Source: an uncultured Acetatifactor sp. (lineage in GTDB: Bacteria; Bacillota; Clostridia; Lachnospirales; Lachnospiraceae). From it: a DNA stretch of 64,000 nt. Below the pieces are notes generated by a model, which made no database searches, had not been told where the DNA came from, and saw only the letters and a program-made list of their open reading frames with translations. Positions 26,893 through 33,776 of the stretch are shown in pieces (position 1 is the stretch's first letter; the number at the start of each line of letters is the position of its first letter). The stretch is from contig CATKYJ010000001.1 of the NCBI GenBank assembly GCA_949840885.1, forward strand, positions 1-64,000, given 5' to 3'. Position numbers and translations under genes: made by a program.

Positions 26893-28716
26893 CTATTCCT
26901 GCCTTTTGATTACCGGTACTTCCGTCATTCTCAGTTTTGCACAGCCGTAAGGGTAGAGCTCTATGGTTTCCTTTTCTCCCAAAGGCAGGACGGAGGCGGG
27001 GTGTTTTGCGCATACCGTCTCAAAACCGTCCTCGTAGTCCCAGTTTATCCTTTGGACTTTTGTTTTTATGGTCACCGGCGGGTTGTCCGAAGCAAAGGGA
27101 ACTTCACCCACAGGATGCCTTGTGATCTCAAAGCCGTCCCCCGCATATCCGTACTGCCACTCGGATGTCCCCACATATTCATAGTCGCAGTAGGGGAACT
27201 TCCTCTCCACGCCGTCCCTTGTATATTCATGCATTCTCTTCTCATAGGCGATGGGGACGGAAAATACCAAAGAGCCGCATTTTACACTGTTCAGCTGGTT
27301 CGGCCTCTCAGCCATTTCTACCCTTATGTCATAAGAGATCCCAATCTCCGTGTCCGTATCCGCGTCAAACGTAAAGTCCAGCTCCCCCGTATTGTCTGCG
27401 GGAGCGCCGTTTACTTTTACGTCCCGGGCAAAGGAGGGAATCCGCACCCGTAAGCGGAAAGGCTTCCTGGCCTGAACCCTGTAGCGGAACTCATTTTCAA
27501 AGGGATAGTTTGTGTGCAGCGTAACAGTCAGCGCATCTGTCCGAAGCTCGCCGGGAATGGGGACTGCGCTCAGAACCGTGTCGTCCCGGTAAAGGAAAGC
27601 CGACAGGGCAAGCTTGGGCCATGCCTGGCCAAAATTAGCGGTACAGCAGCCATAGTTGGGCTCCAGCCCAAACAGATGGGCCTCGCTGCCGTTGGTGCGG
27701 AACAGGGAGCGCCCCGGGAACTTCCGGCAGGCAATCTGATTGCTCATCTGCACATACTGGTGCGCCCACATGTCATCCGAAAAGGTCGCCGGCAGCGCGT
27801 TAAAGGCAAGCAGCTCCAGCCGCTCCGCCCATACCCTGTCCCCGGTACAGGCGTATAACAGCTCATAAGAATACATCTGCTCCGCCACGGCGCACAGCTC
27901 CGTGCCCTGTATGGGGCTAAGTCCGGACAGGCATTCGTCCCCGGTAAACAGCCCCACCGGCGTGCCGTTGCAGCGCTCCAGAACGTCATGCAAATCCTCT
28001 GCCTGATTCGTGTAGGGTTGTCCCAGCAGCTCGCAGGAAACCGCTTCCGATTTCAGCATCATGGCCATGTTGACGATGTGGGTGTCAAAAGTCCACTGGT
28101 TCAGGGGGCGCTTCCACAGTTCGGTTTTTTCGGTGTAGTCGGCGCCCTGTTCTTTCAGCAGCTCTCCAAGCCTGGGAATCCAGTCTTCCCGATAGCGTTC
28201 ATACAGGAAGTTAAGGGCGATAAAGCATTCAAACCATCTGTACTTTCCCCATTCGAACAGCTTTATGCTGCCCTCTGACAGCAGGGTGTAGTAATTTTTC
28301 AGAAGCTTATAGAGCACCTCCGGAATCCTCTCGTCCCCGCTGCATTCATAGTACACGGTCAGTACTTTGGATATCAGCTGCACGGCCCATGTGTCATATT
28401 GGGGGATCTGCTCCGGGGTACAGGGACAGATCCATCCGTCCGGTTTTTGCGCCCCAATGATTGCATCGATGTATTTCTTTGCAGTCTTTATCATTTCCTC
28501 GTCTTCAAGCAGGTAGGCCAGCGGAACAAAGCCGTCCAGCCAGTACGGCACCCGCTCCCAGCCTTCCGCGTCCCCTCCAATCCATGCGCTGTCCCTCACG
28601 TCCCTCCAGACCCGGTGCAGATTGCCTCCCAGGCCTTGGGCCTGTATCGTTAGCTGCTTCTTAATCCATCCCTTTGGCTTTAGCTGCCCAGGGGTGTAAA
28701 AATGCCATTTTTTCAT
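26893..28716 (-). CDS. GH127-family beta-L-arabinofuranosidase
   Basis: A 607-residue cytoplasmic enzyme (no signal peptide) of the GH127/DUF1680 family, which removes beta-L-arabinofuranose from plant glycans. The alpha/alpha barrel begins FYTPGQLKPKGWIKKQL and the C-terminal half is beta-rich. The unusual catalytic zinc-thiolate site is visible: E273 and C275 in GTELC and the pair C357-C358 in YGCCTANF, matching the known Glu-x-Cys and Cys-Cys of the Bifidobacterium enzyme HypBA1, where one Cys of the pair is the nucleophile. It is divergent from the araC gene at 29.2 kb, which may control it. It has its own terminator. Confidence 0.85.
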   Translation of the reverse strand: MKKWHFYTPGQLKPKGWIKKQLTIQAQGLGGNLHRVWRDVRDSAWIGGDAEGWERVPYWLDGFVPLAYLLEDEEMIKTAKKYIDAIIGAQKPDGWICPCTPEQIPQYDTWAVQLISKVLTVYYECSGDERIPEVLYKLLKNYYTLLSEGSIKLFEWGKYRWFECFIALNFLYERYREDWIPRLGELLKEQGADYTEKTELWKRPLNQWTFDTHIVNMAMMLKSEAVSCELLGQPYTNQAEDLHDVLERCNGTPVGLFTGDECLSGLSPIQGTELCAVAEQMYSYELLYACTGDRVWAERLELLAFNALPATFSDDMWAHQYVQMSNQIACRKFPGRSLFRTNGSEAHLFGLEPNYGCCTANFGQAWPKLALSAFLYRDDTVLSAVPIPGELRTDALTVTLHTNYPFENEFRYRVQARKPFRLRVRIPSFARDVKVNGAPADNTGELDFTFDADTDTEIGISYDIRVEMAERPNQLNSVKCGSLVFSVPIAYEKRMHEYTRDGVERKFPYCDYEYVGTSEWQYGYAGDGFEITRHPVGEVPFASDNPPVTIKTKVQRINWDYEDGFETVCAKHPASVLPLGEKETIELYPYGCAKLRMTEVPVIKRQE

Positions 28717-28833
28717 GTGCGCCTCCTCGTATAATAAGTTTGTAGCCCATTGTACGTTCTATGATATGCCATCCTGTGCCGGCACTTCTGCCGCGGAATG
28801 CGCTCCGCAAATACCACGGGCCCTGTAATCATG

Positions 28834-28856
28834 ATTATATCACATGCAAATTTGCA
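28834..28856 (-). promoter_or_regulatory. GH127 promoter with internal palindrome
   Basis: On the minus strand TATAAT (28834-28839) lies downstream of the perfect palindrome TGCAAATTTGCA (28845-28856). The palindrome occupies the -35/-10 spacer, a position where a bound regulator would control firing. The -35 box itself is weak (TTTTTT/TTTTTG). The nearby TTGCAA and TTGCAT elements at 28871-28888 may be further half-sites. Confidence 0.45.
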
Positions 28857-28882
28857 AAAAATGGATTATATTGCAAAATATA

Positions 28883-28910
28883 TTGCATATATCACAATTC
28901 CTGTTATACT
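28883..28910 (+). promoter_or_regulatory. Promoter of the second AraC-family gene
   Basis: TTGCAT (28883-28888) and TATACT (28905-28910) with a 16-base spacer and a TG one base before the -10. Transcription would run through the 15-bp repeat array before reaching the gene, giving a leader of about 300 bases. Confidence 0.5.
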
Positions 28911-28948
28911 GGACAATGTACAGGGTGTTGCAAATGACATAAATGGGA

Positions 28949-29083
28949 TTTGGGATTTATGTATTCGGCATTTATGCTTTTGGCATTTATGCATTTGGCA
29001 TTTATGCATTTGGGATTTATGCATTCGGTATTTATGCATTTGGCATCTATGCATTTGGTATTTATACATTCGGCATTCCCTGC
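28949..29083. repeat. Tandem 15-bp repeat array (about 8.8 copies)
   Basis: Eight full units and a partial one with consensus TTTGGCATTTATGCA run without gaps from 28949. Variation is confined to a few positions (TTT/TTC, GGC/GGG/GGT). Because the unit is a multiple of three and stop-free, several frames are open through it; forward frames would read FMHLA-type or CIWHL-type pentapeptides and a reverse frame QMHKC-type. It lies in the leader of the araC gene, between divergent promoters and the start codon. Confidence 0.95.
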
Positions 29084-29215
29084 CCAAAATCTGGAATTGT
29101 ATTATGATCAGGCTGCAAGGCAGAGGAGACAAATGTGCATCTTTGGCAGGAAGAGGCCTCAGATCGCCGATAAGCGAATGGCGATGGTATCAATTGCCGG
29201 AAAGGAAATTTGCAG

Positions 29216-30016
29216 ATGGACGGAATCGACTTAAACAAATCCATGAAATACCGATGCTCCTCTCTGAGATTCTTTGAGCCGGGCGAGCACCATGTGACCA
29301 GATTCTGCAGGGACGACGTACTGCTGCTGGTATATGAGGGCGTGCTGCGTTTTTCCGAGGACGGAACCGAATATGAGATACATCCCGGAGAATACTACAT
29401 TCAGAGGAAGAACACTTCCCAGGCAGGAAAGCATGCCAGCGATACTCCGAAATATTTCTATGTCCATTTCTGGGCAGACTGGACAGACGGGGGCAAATCC
29501 CTGCCATACCGCGGAACTTTTCAATATCCTGCAGTGAAATCCCTGATAGAAGAGCTGGACAGGCTGGCATACGGCAGCTCTACCCTGACAGAACAGACTG
29601 CGAAATTTCTGGAGCTTCTTGTGGTCCTCTATGGCCAGAATGCTGAAATTACCGTGGCCGACCAAATTGCCGCAAGCATCTCCCGAAAGTATTTCCAGGA
29701 AATCTCCCTGGACATGCTTGCAGAGGAATTTCATTTCAGCAGGAACCATATCATCAATCTCTTTAAGGAAAAGTACCGCATGACGCCTTTCCAGTATGTC
29801 AATGCGCTGAGAATCAAACGGGCGGAACAGCTCCTGGAACTGACCTCCAAGTCAATCGAGGAGGTGGCTTTCGCATGCGGCTTCCAGCAATACTCCCAGT
29901 TCTATAAGGTGTTTAAGAGCGCTCATCATATGTCTCCCGCTGCATATAGAAAGGTGAAACGGGGGAGACAGGTTCCGGAAATACATCCGGCCGATCCGGA
30001 ATGCCTGAGAAATTAA
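29216..30016 (+). CDS. AraC-family transcriptional regulator
   Basis: A 266-residue regulator with an N-terminal arabinose-binding-like cupin region (LLLVYEGVLRFSEDGTEYEIHPGEYYIQRK) and a C-terminal AraC double helix-turn-helix at about residues 160-260 (ISLDMLAEEFHFSRNHIINLFKEKYRMTPFQYV; KSIEEVAFACGFQQYSQFYKVFKSAHHMSPAAYRK). I use the ATG at 29216 rather than the TTG two codons earlier because GGAAAGGAA is well placed for it. Divergent from GH127, its likely target. Confidence 0.9.
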   Translation: MDGIDLNKSMKYRCSSLRFFEPGEHHVTRFCRDDVLLLVYEGVLRFSEDGTEYEIHPGEYYIQRKNTSQAGKHASDTPKYFYVHFWADWTDGGKSLPYRGTFQYPAVKSLIEELDRLAYGSSTLTEQTAKFLELLVVLYGQNAEITVADQIAASISRKYFQEISLDMLAEEFHFSRNHIINLFKEKYRMTPFQYVNALRIKRAEQLLELTSKSIEEVAFACGFQQYSQFYKVFKSAHHMSPAAYRKVKRGRQVPEIHPADPECLRN

Positions 30017-30099
30017 TCTCCCGGTCTTCGGGCAGGGCCTGCCTTGTGCCGCAGAGCCCCCTCTCTGAGGCGGAAAGGTATTTTGCAGCATCCTGCGCA

Positions 30100-30273
30100 A
30101 AGCGTGTTCAGCCACATAGGGATGCTCAAAGTCTTTTTCAATGCCTTATCGCTGTACTGCCTTGCATATTCGTTCATATCCACCAGCACCATATTGACAA
30201 ATGCTCTGTCGGCGGCAGATTCCATTTCCAGATCTTTCAGGACAGCTACAAGGTAGATTTCGTGAAAAAACAT
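30100..30273 (-). pseudogene. HicB-type antitoxin remnant
   Basis: Residues of this open frame (FVNMVLVDMNEYAR; KALKKTLSIPMWLNTL) match the C-terminal half of HicB-family antitoxins, in which EYARKY...KAVKKTLTIPxWLNxLA precedes a final helix INFSQVLQEAL. The N-terminal RNase-H-like half and the final helix are missing; after WLNTL the frame runs into unrelated sequence (CAGCCKIPF). No HicA toxin is visible nearby. This fills much of the 30017-30342 gap. Assignment rests on recalled family sequence, not on a search. Confidence 0.6.
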
Positions 30274-30342
30274 GGCATTCGATTATCTGTTCTTTTTCCG
30301 GATCGTTGCAAGCAGTCTTGAGCAGGAAAGGAGTAAATCAGC

Positions 30343-31227
30343 TCATTCGTCATCCAATTTCTTTATAAATGCGGCTGCCGCCAAAATCAATCCGCCCGCT
30401 TTTAACAACGATCCCATTCCCAAACTGCTCTCAGAAGACCTTTCCATGCGCTTTTCAGCGTTTTGTACTTGTTGCGTCCTTTGCAGTTCTATTTGTTCTC
30501 TTTGAAGCCTTTCCATCCTCTTTTTATATTGATCATCTTCATATAAATTGATAGCCTGCGAAATATTCATCGCCCTCTGATTGTAAAGCACTTCATAGAT
30601 ATATTCAATTGCATTTTCACTGCAATATTTTTCTGGAATAAGGTCAAAATCATATGTCTTAGTGATAAAAAGCACCTCATTCTTAATTTGGGCAAGCTCT
30701 TCGGTCTTTTGTTGTATTAACTTAGAAACAGCGTCTTGCTCCTTATTCCTTCTAAATCGCATAATATAAAACAAAATTACAGAAGCAATAACGCCTAGAA
30801 CAAACATCTCTACTCCGGCTCCAATCGCTGACAACACTCCTGTAACAATGAGCAAATATATGGGAGCATTGTAGGACTTGACCTTTCCGCTGATTGAAGC
30901 CAGTCTCTTTTGTTCTGTCTCCAAATTGCTGATCTGTATTGAGAGGAGCTCCTGCGTCCCCTTTTTATTCCGCAGATCCGTAAGTGCCCCGCTTAACACC
31001 TTTACCTTGTTTGCAAGATTTCGACACTCTTCCGACTGCCTCTCGTATATGCCGCGTTCAAAAGCATATCCCATTTTATAGATGTCTTCGGAATCAGGCT
31101 TTGCTTTCTCGGATTCACTATCTATCAGAAAACGGCAGCCGCAATAAATACATGTTACATAAGTTGATTCTGGGTCAATCTCAAGTGTGCCATTACATTT
31201 GGGACATTCAAGTGCCGTTAATTTCAT
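30343..31227 (-). CDS. Zinc-ribbon membrane protein of unknown function
   Basis: A 294-residue protein. An N-terminal zinc ribbon has CPKC at residues 8-11 and CIYC at 26-29. A coiled-coil stretch (about 60-110) precedes two close membrane segments at about 118-155, followed by a second coiled-coil region and a C-terminal Gly/Ala-rich hydrophobic segment (GSLLKAGGLILAAAAFI, about 270-287). Related zinc-ribbon/coiled-coil proteins occur in Lachnospiraceae mobile regions. No enzymatic motif is seen. AT-rich compared with the sugar loci. Confidence 0.6.
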   Translation of the reverse strand: MKLTALECPKCNGTLEIDPESTYVTCIYCGCRFLIDSESEKAKPDSEDIYKMGYAFERGIYERQSEECRNLANKVKVLSGALTDLRNKKGTQELLSIQISNLETEQKRLASISGKVKSYNAPIYLLIVTGVLSAIGAGVEMFVLGVIASVILFYIMRFRRNKEQDAVSKLIQQKTEELAQIKNEVLFITKTYDFDLIPEKYCSENAIEYIYEVLYNQRAMNISQAINLYEDDQYKKRMERLQREQIELQRTQQVQNAEKRMERSSESSLGMGSLLKAGGLILAAAAFIKKLDDE

Positions 31228-31308
31228 CTTCCTTATTCTCCATTTGCTTTAAAGCCATTTCATTTATGGCAATATAAATTAAAAAGGTTATACCTGCAGA
31301 GCCGAAAG

Positions 31309-31343
31309 GGATGCTGTGATTCTTTCGGACTCACAGCATCTCC
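31309..31343 (-). terminator. Hairpin after the DUF6591-like gene
   Basis: GGATGCTGTGA and TCACAGCATC form a 10-bp stem with an 11-base loop just after the lipoprotein gene. On the minus strand only CCCTTTCGG follows, so terminator strength is uncertain. Confidence 0.5.
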
Positions 31344-31359
31344 GGGAGTTCATCCTTTT

Positions 31360-31935
31360 TCATTCCGCTACTTCGAGAAGCTTTTTGCTGATGCGGGCCT
31401 GGATATCAATGTAATATGAGAGTTCCGCAGTATTCAGGTCTCCATCCTCCCATGCTTCAAAGTCCCGCGTCATGTCGGCATACTTGAGCATATAGTCGGC
31501 ATAATCTGTCAACAGGCTCAAATCTGTCCCGTCTGATTCGGAATATTTTTTCATAAAGTCACAGTATTCCATCATATATTCTTCATAACTGTCCATTGCT
31601 TCCTTAAATGCAGGACGCATGCCATCCACCAATTCTTCATCTATACCCGGGTCTATACTTTCTGTATCCTGAGATGCATCATCTCTTTGATCATTATTTG
31701 AAGATTCTTCCCCAAGTTCTTCTGCGCTTGATGATTCCTCTTCCTGCTCTAATTGTTCAGCAGGAGCACTGGCTTTGCTATCCTCTTTTAAGGCCTGCTT
31801 CATATCTGGCTCACTGCTTTTCTCATTCTGGCCAGAGGGCGCCTCATCTGAAAGATGAAAAGCCGTTTTGCCTCCGCAAGCGGACATGGAAACCAAGCAT
31901 AGTCCGAACAGTAATGCAATTACTCTCTTTTTCAT
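31360..31935 (-). CDS. DUF6591-like lipoprotein
   Basis: A 191-residue lipoprotein: signal peptide with lipobox SMSAC (Cys20), a long acidic Ser/Glu linker (about 25-105) and a C-terminal helical domain (MRPAFKEAMDSYEEYMMEYCDFMKKY; LLTDYADYMLKYADMTRDFEAWE) that matches DUF6591 proteins of clostridia. Function unknown. It follows the MerR gene by 18 bases in the same direction and is probably under its control. Confidence 0.7.
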   Translation of the reverse strand: MKKRVIALLFGLCLVSMSACGGKTAFHLSDEAPSGQNEKSSEPDMKQALKEDSKASAPAEQLEQEEESSSAEELGEESSNNDQRDDASQDTESIDPGIDEELVDGMRPAFKEAMDSYEEYMMEYCDFMKKYSESDGTDLSLLTDYADYMLKYADMTRDFEAWEDGDLNTAELSYYIDIQARISKKLLEVAE

Positions 31936-31953
31936 AAATCATGCTCCTTCTCT

Positions 31954-32292
31954 TTATTTACTTAATTTTGCTATCAGCTCATTCATGTCTTCAATGGTTG
32001 CATTAAGTCTTTTCTGCTCTTCCTTTCGTTTTACCACCTGCCTTTCCAAAGCCTCCCTGACAACGCAATCTGGTGCATCAATTAGATTTTTGATTTCCTT
32101 GATTTGAAAACCGAATTGCTGGTATCGCTTTATTTCCTTTATACGATTTTGCTCGGCTTTGCCATAAAGCAGATAACCATACTTGTTTTTTCGGGCTGGT
32201 GAAACCAGGTTGGCAGCCTCATATCCCTGCACTGCCCGCCGTGTGACTCCCAGCTCGTTACAAATTTCCTGTAAAGTTTTTAAGTCGCTCAT
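31954..32292 (-). CDS. MerR-family transcriptional regulator
   Basis: A 112-residue short MerR protein: winged helix at residues 5-70 (TLQEICNELGVTRRAVQGYEAANLVSP; GYLLYGKAEQNRIKEIKRYQQFGFQIKEIKNLI) and a C-terminal coiled coil (REALERQVVKRKEEQKRLNATIEDMNEL) without an effector domain. Start at 32292 is chosen from AAAGGAG seven bases upstream; the ten-codon extension crosses the repeat. It is likely cotranscribed with the lipoprotein gene. A near-palindrome (32314-32332) sits just upstream and may be its operator. Confidence 0.85.
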   Translation of the reverse strand: MSDLKTLQEICNELGVTRRAVQGYEAANLVSPARKNKYGYLLYGKAEQNRIKEIKRYQQFGFQIKEIKNLIDAPDCVVREALERQVVKRKEEQKRLNATIEDMNELIAKLSK

Positions 32293-32303
32293 ATTATCTC
32301 CTT

Positions 32304-32347
32304 TTAGCCTAAAACTGCACACAGCGTGCAGTCAAAGACTTTTTTAG
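32304..32347. repeat. 44-bp direct repeat, copy 1
   Basis: Matches 32789-32832 at 41 of 44 positions. It contains a 19-base near-palindrome ACTGCACAC-A-GCGTGCAGT (32314-32332, one mismatch) and a T6 run on the plus strand. Read on the minus strand it gives TTGACT followed by the dyad, directly before merR. Confidence 0.9.
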
Positions 32348-32534
32348 TCAGCAATCTGATATCTGCTGCTTTTATAGGAGATGTTTTTTTCGCGAACGCA
32401 AAGCACGCGAATTACTCTATCAAACTACCACATTTCAAAGGTAGTATAAGCAAATCTATTTTAACACATTCCCAAAATTTTGGGAATACTGTAATTCAGA
32501 AAACAAATGTAAAATTTATAGTGAGGTGATATCG

Positions 32535-32735
32535 GTGATAACGTTCAATCCATTGTGGAAAACCCTGAAAGAAAAGAAAATAAGCCAGTATGACCTTTTA
32601 AATAAATTTAACATGAGCAGGGGCATGCTTGACAATCTAAAGCATAACAGAAGCATCACGCTTAATACCCTGAATGACCTCTGTAATATGCTGGACTGCG
32701 ATATTGCAGATATCATTGAATATAAAGGAGATTAG
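32535..32735 (+). CDS. Small Cro/CI-type (Xre) DNA-binding protein
   Basis: A 66-residue helix-turn-helix protein: LWKTLKEKKISQYDLLNKFNMSRGMLDNLKHNRSITLNTLNDLCNMLDCDIADIIEY, the standard five-helix HTH_3/HTH_26 fold and nothing else. I choose the GTG at 32535 because AGGTGAT lies upstream; a GTG three codons earlier is possible. It lies alone between the two copies of the 44-bp repeat, oriented away from merR. Such proteins often regulate small mobile cassettes. Confidence 0.85.
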   Translation: MITFNPLWKTLKEKKISQYDLLNKFNMSRGMLDNLKHNRSITLNTLNDLCNMLDCDIADIIEYKGD

Positions 32736-32788
32736 CGCTACTTCAAATATTCGCAGGAAAGCTTCTAATTTGTTTGTCTACTGTTTTA

Positions 32789-32832
32789 TTAGCTTAAAAC
32801 TGCACGCAGCGTGCAGTCAAGGACTTTTTTAG
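32789..32832. repeat. 44-bp direct repeat, copy 2
   Basis: Second copy, with a perfect 19-base palindrome ACTGCACGC-A-GCGTGCAGT (32799-32817) and GGACTTTTTTAG after it. It lies 55 bases after the xre stop codon, where it could act as a terminator on the plus strand, and it touches the antitoxin remnant that starts at 32838. Confidence 0.9.
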
Positions 32833-32837
32833 AAAAA

Positions 32838-32987
32838 ATGAAAGGCTATACAAAATCCTGCCATGGATATAATGAAGATTTTGAAGCCTCACTGGACGAA
32901 GCGCAAAAATGGGCAAAGTCTGTTGGGTATGATGAAAGCGATGTTGATGATATCGTTAAATCGGTTAGAAAGAAGAAACGAGAATAA
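32838..32987 (+). pseudogene. PIN-toxin-associated antitoxin, probable remnant
   Basis: A 49-residue frame, ATG to TAA, ending in an acidic-basic tail (KSVGYDESDVDDIVKSVRKKKRE) of the kind that precedes PIN-family toxin genes in clostridia. No ribosome-binding site is visible and the DNA-binding N-terminus expected of an antitoxin is absent; the 44-bp repeat begins where it should be. The PIN sequence follows directly with a four-base overlap. Identification depends on this context. Confidence 0.55.
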
Positions 32988-33082
32988 GAATTGTAATAGA
33001 TACAAATGTCTTGATTTCTGGTGTATTTTTTGGTGGTCCCAATTCGTCTTTTTTGACAAAAATTTCAGAGGAGAGGCAGTGA
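32984..33082 (+). pseudogene. Truncated PIN-domain toxin
   Basis: The frame reads RIVIDTNVLISGVFFGGP, the N-terminal strand and first catalytic Asp of PIN-family ribonucleases, then stops after 32 codons. Intact toxins have about 135 residues, so the other acidic residues are lost. The expected start codon is ATA in GAATAAGAA; a single G-to-A change from GAATGAGAA would explain its loss. The end falls inside the terminator hairpin of the RelE/AbrB module. Confidence 0.75.
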
Positions 33083-33110
33083 CTTGCATGCGTTTCTGCC
33101 TTTCCTCTGA
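33053..33110 (-). terminator. Terminator of the RelE/AbrB module
   Basis: On the minus strand TCAGAGGAAAGGCAG pairs with CTGCCTCTCCTCTGA (15 bp with one mismatch, 16-base loop), followed by AATTTTTGTC. It also overlaps the end of the PIN remnant. Confidence 0.85.
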
Positions 33111-33150
33111 TTTTGTTGGACTATCTATTTCCCGACAGCCCCTTTTGTAA

Positions 33151-33417
33151 TCAGAACTGTTTTAAAATATCGTGATGGCCCACATCTACCAGGATAATCA
33201 TTTTGTCGCCTTCATAATACCAGATAATGCGGATGTCCATGTTGACGCTGCACTCGAACAGGTCTGTGGTGCCCTGAATCCGCTTGGTGCGCAGCGACGG
33301 GTGGGAAGGATCCTGCGCCAGGAGCTCCAGCTTATTTTTTAGCTGTTTCTTTTCCTGGACGGTCAGCCCTTTAAAATGCTTCTGGAAACGTGACGTAAAG
33401 GTAAATTCGTATGCCAT
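33151..33417 (-). CDS. RelE/ParE-superfamily toxin
   Basis: An 88-residue basic protein with the RelE/YafQ fold: FTSRFQKHFKGLTVQEKKQLKNKLELLAQDPSHPSLRTKRIQG, then a strand SVNMDIRIIWYYEGD and the C-terminal VDVGHHDILKQF. The RIIWYY and GHHD segments carry the basic and aromatic residues expected of ribosome-dependent mRNA interferases. It follows the AbrB-type antitoxin gene with a one-base overlap, the usual order antitoxin then toxin. Both genes appear intact. Confidence 0.85.
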   Translation of the reverse strand: MAYEFTFTSRFQKHFKGLTVQEKKQLKNKLELLAQDPSHPSLRTKRIQGTTDLFECSVNMDIRIIWYYEGDKMIILVDVGHHDILKQF

Positions 33418-33677
33418 CAGTCTGCCTCCAATTTATCAAACAGAGCGTCCACGCTGTCAAAAACGGGCTGCTCCCCGGAGGCAAGTCTTGCCTTTACACC
33501 GTTGATTTCCTCTTTCAGGTCATTCAGATATTTTTGGGGATAGACAGCAACCGGCACAAGGCAGATGGAGCCGTCCTTTTCAAAGATGTCCAGTTTGTCG
33601 CCTTCCGACAAGCCAAGCTTTACAATAATTTCCTTTGGAATTGTGATCTGTGCCTTCTGGCGAAGTTCAGCAAGCAA
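33417..33677 (-). CDS. AbrB/MazE-type antitoxin
   Basis: An 86-residue protein with an N-terminal swapped-hairpin domain (LRQKAQITIPKEIIVKLGLSEGDKLDIFEKDGSICLVP, residues 4-42) and a C-terminal helical tail that should wrap the toxin (YLNDLKEEINGVKARLASGE). The start is a TTG, supported by AAAGGAG eight bases upstream; no ATG fits. Autorepression together with the toxin is usual for the family. It lies 99 bases after the nadE stop, so it may also receive read-through transcription. Confidence 0.85.
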   Translation of the reverse strand: MLAELRQKAQITIPKEIIVKLGLSEGDKLDIFEKDGSICLVPVAVYPQKYLNDLKEEINGVKARLASGEQPVFDSVDALFDKLEAD

Positions 33678-33776
33678 AATATCAGCTCCTTTCTGTGTTT
33701 GGACCCTTGCTTGGGGGCATATAGGTCTTCCGTCAGCGTCATATTGGGGATGTGGAAATCACGGACAAAGTCGTAG

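Noticed and set aside
28798..29277. A protein made of CIWHL- or FMHLA-type pentapeptides across the 15-bp array
   Set aside because: All such frames arise because the repeat length is a multiple of three with no stop; none has a ribosome site or conserved flanks. Kept as a repeat and a finding, not as a gene.
30013..30060. INFS-like residues further along in another frame of the HicB remnant
   Set aside because: The match to the final HicB helix is four residues only, in the wrong spacing, and overlaps the end of araC.
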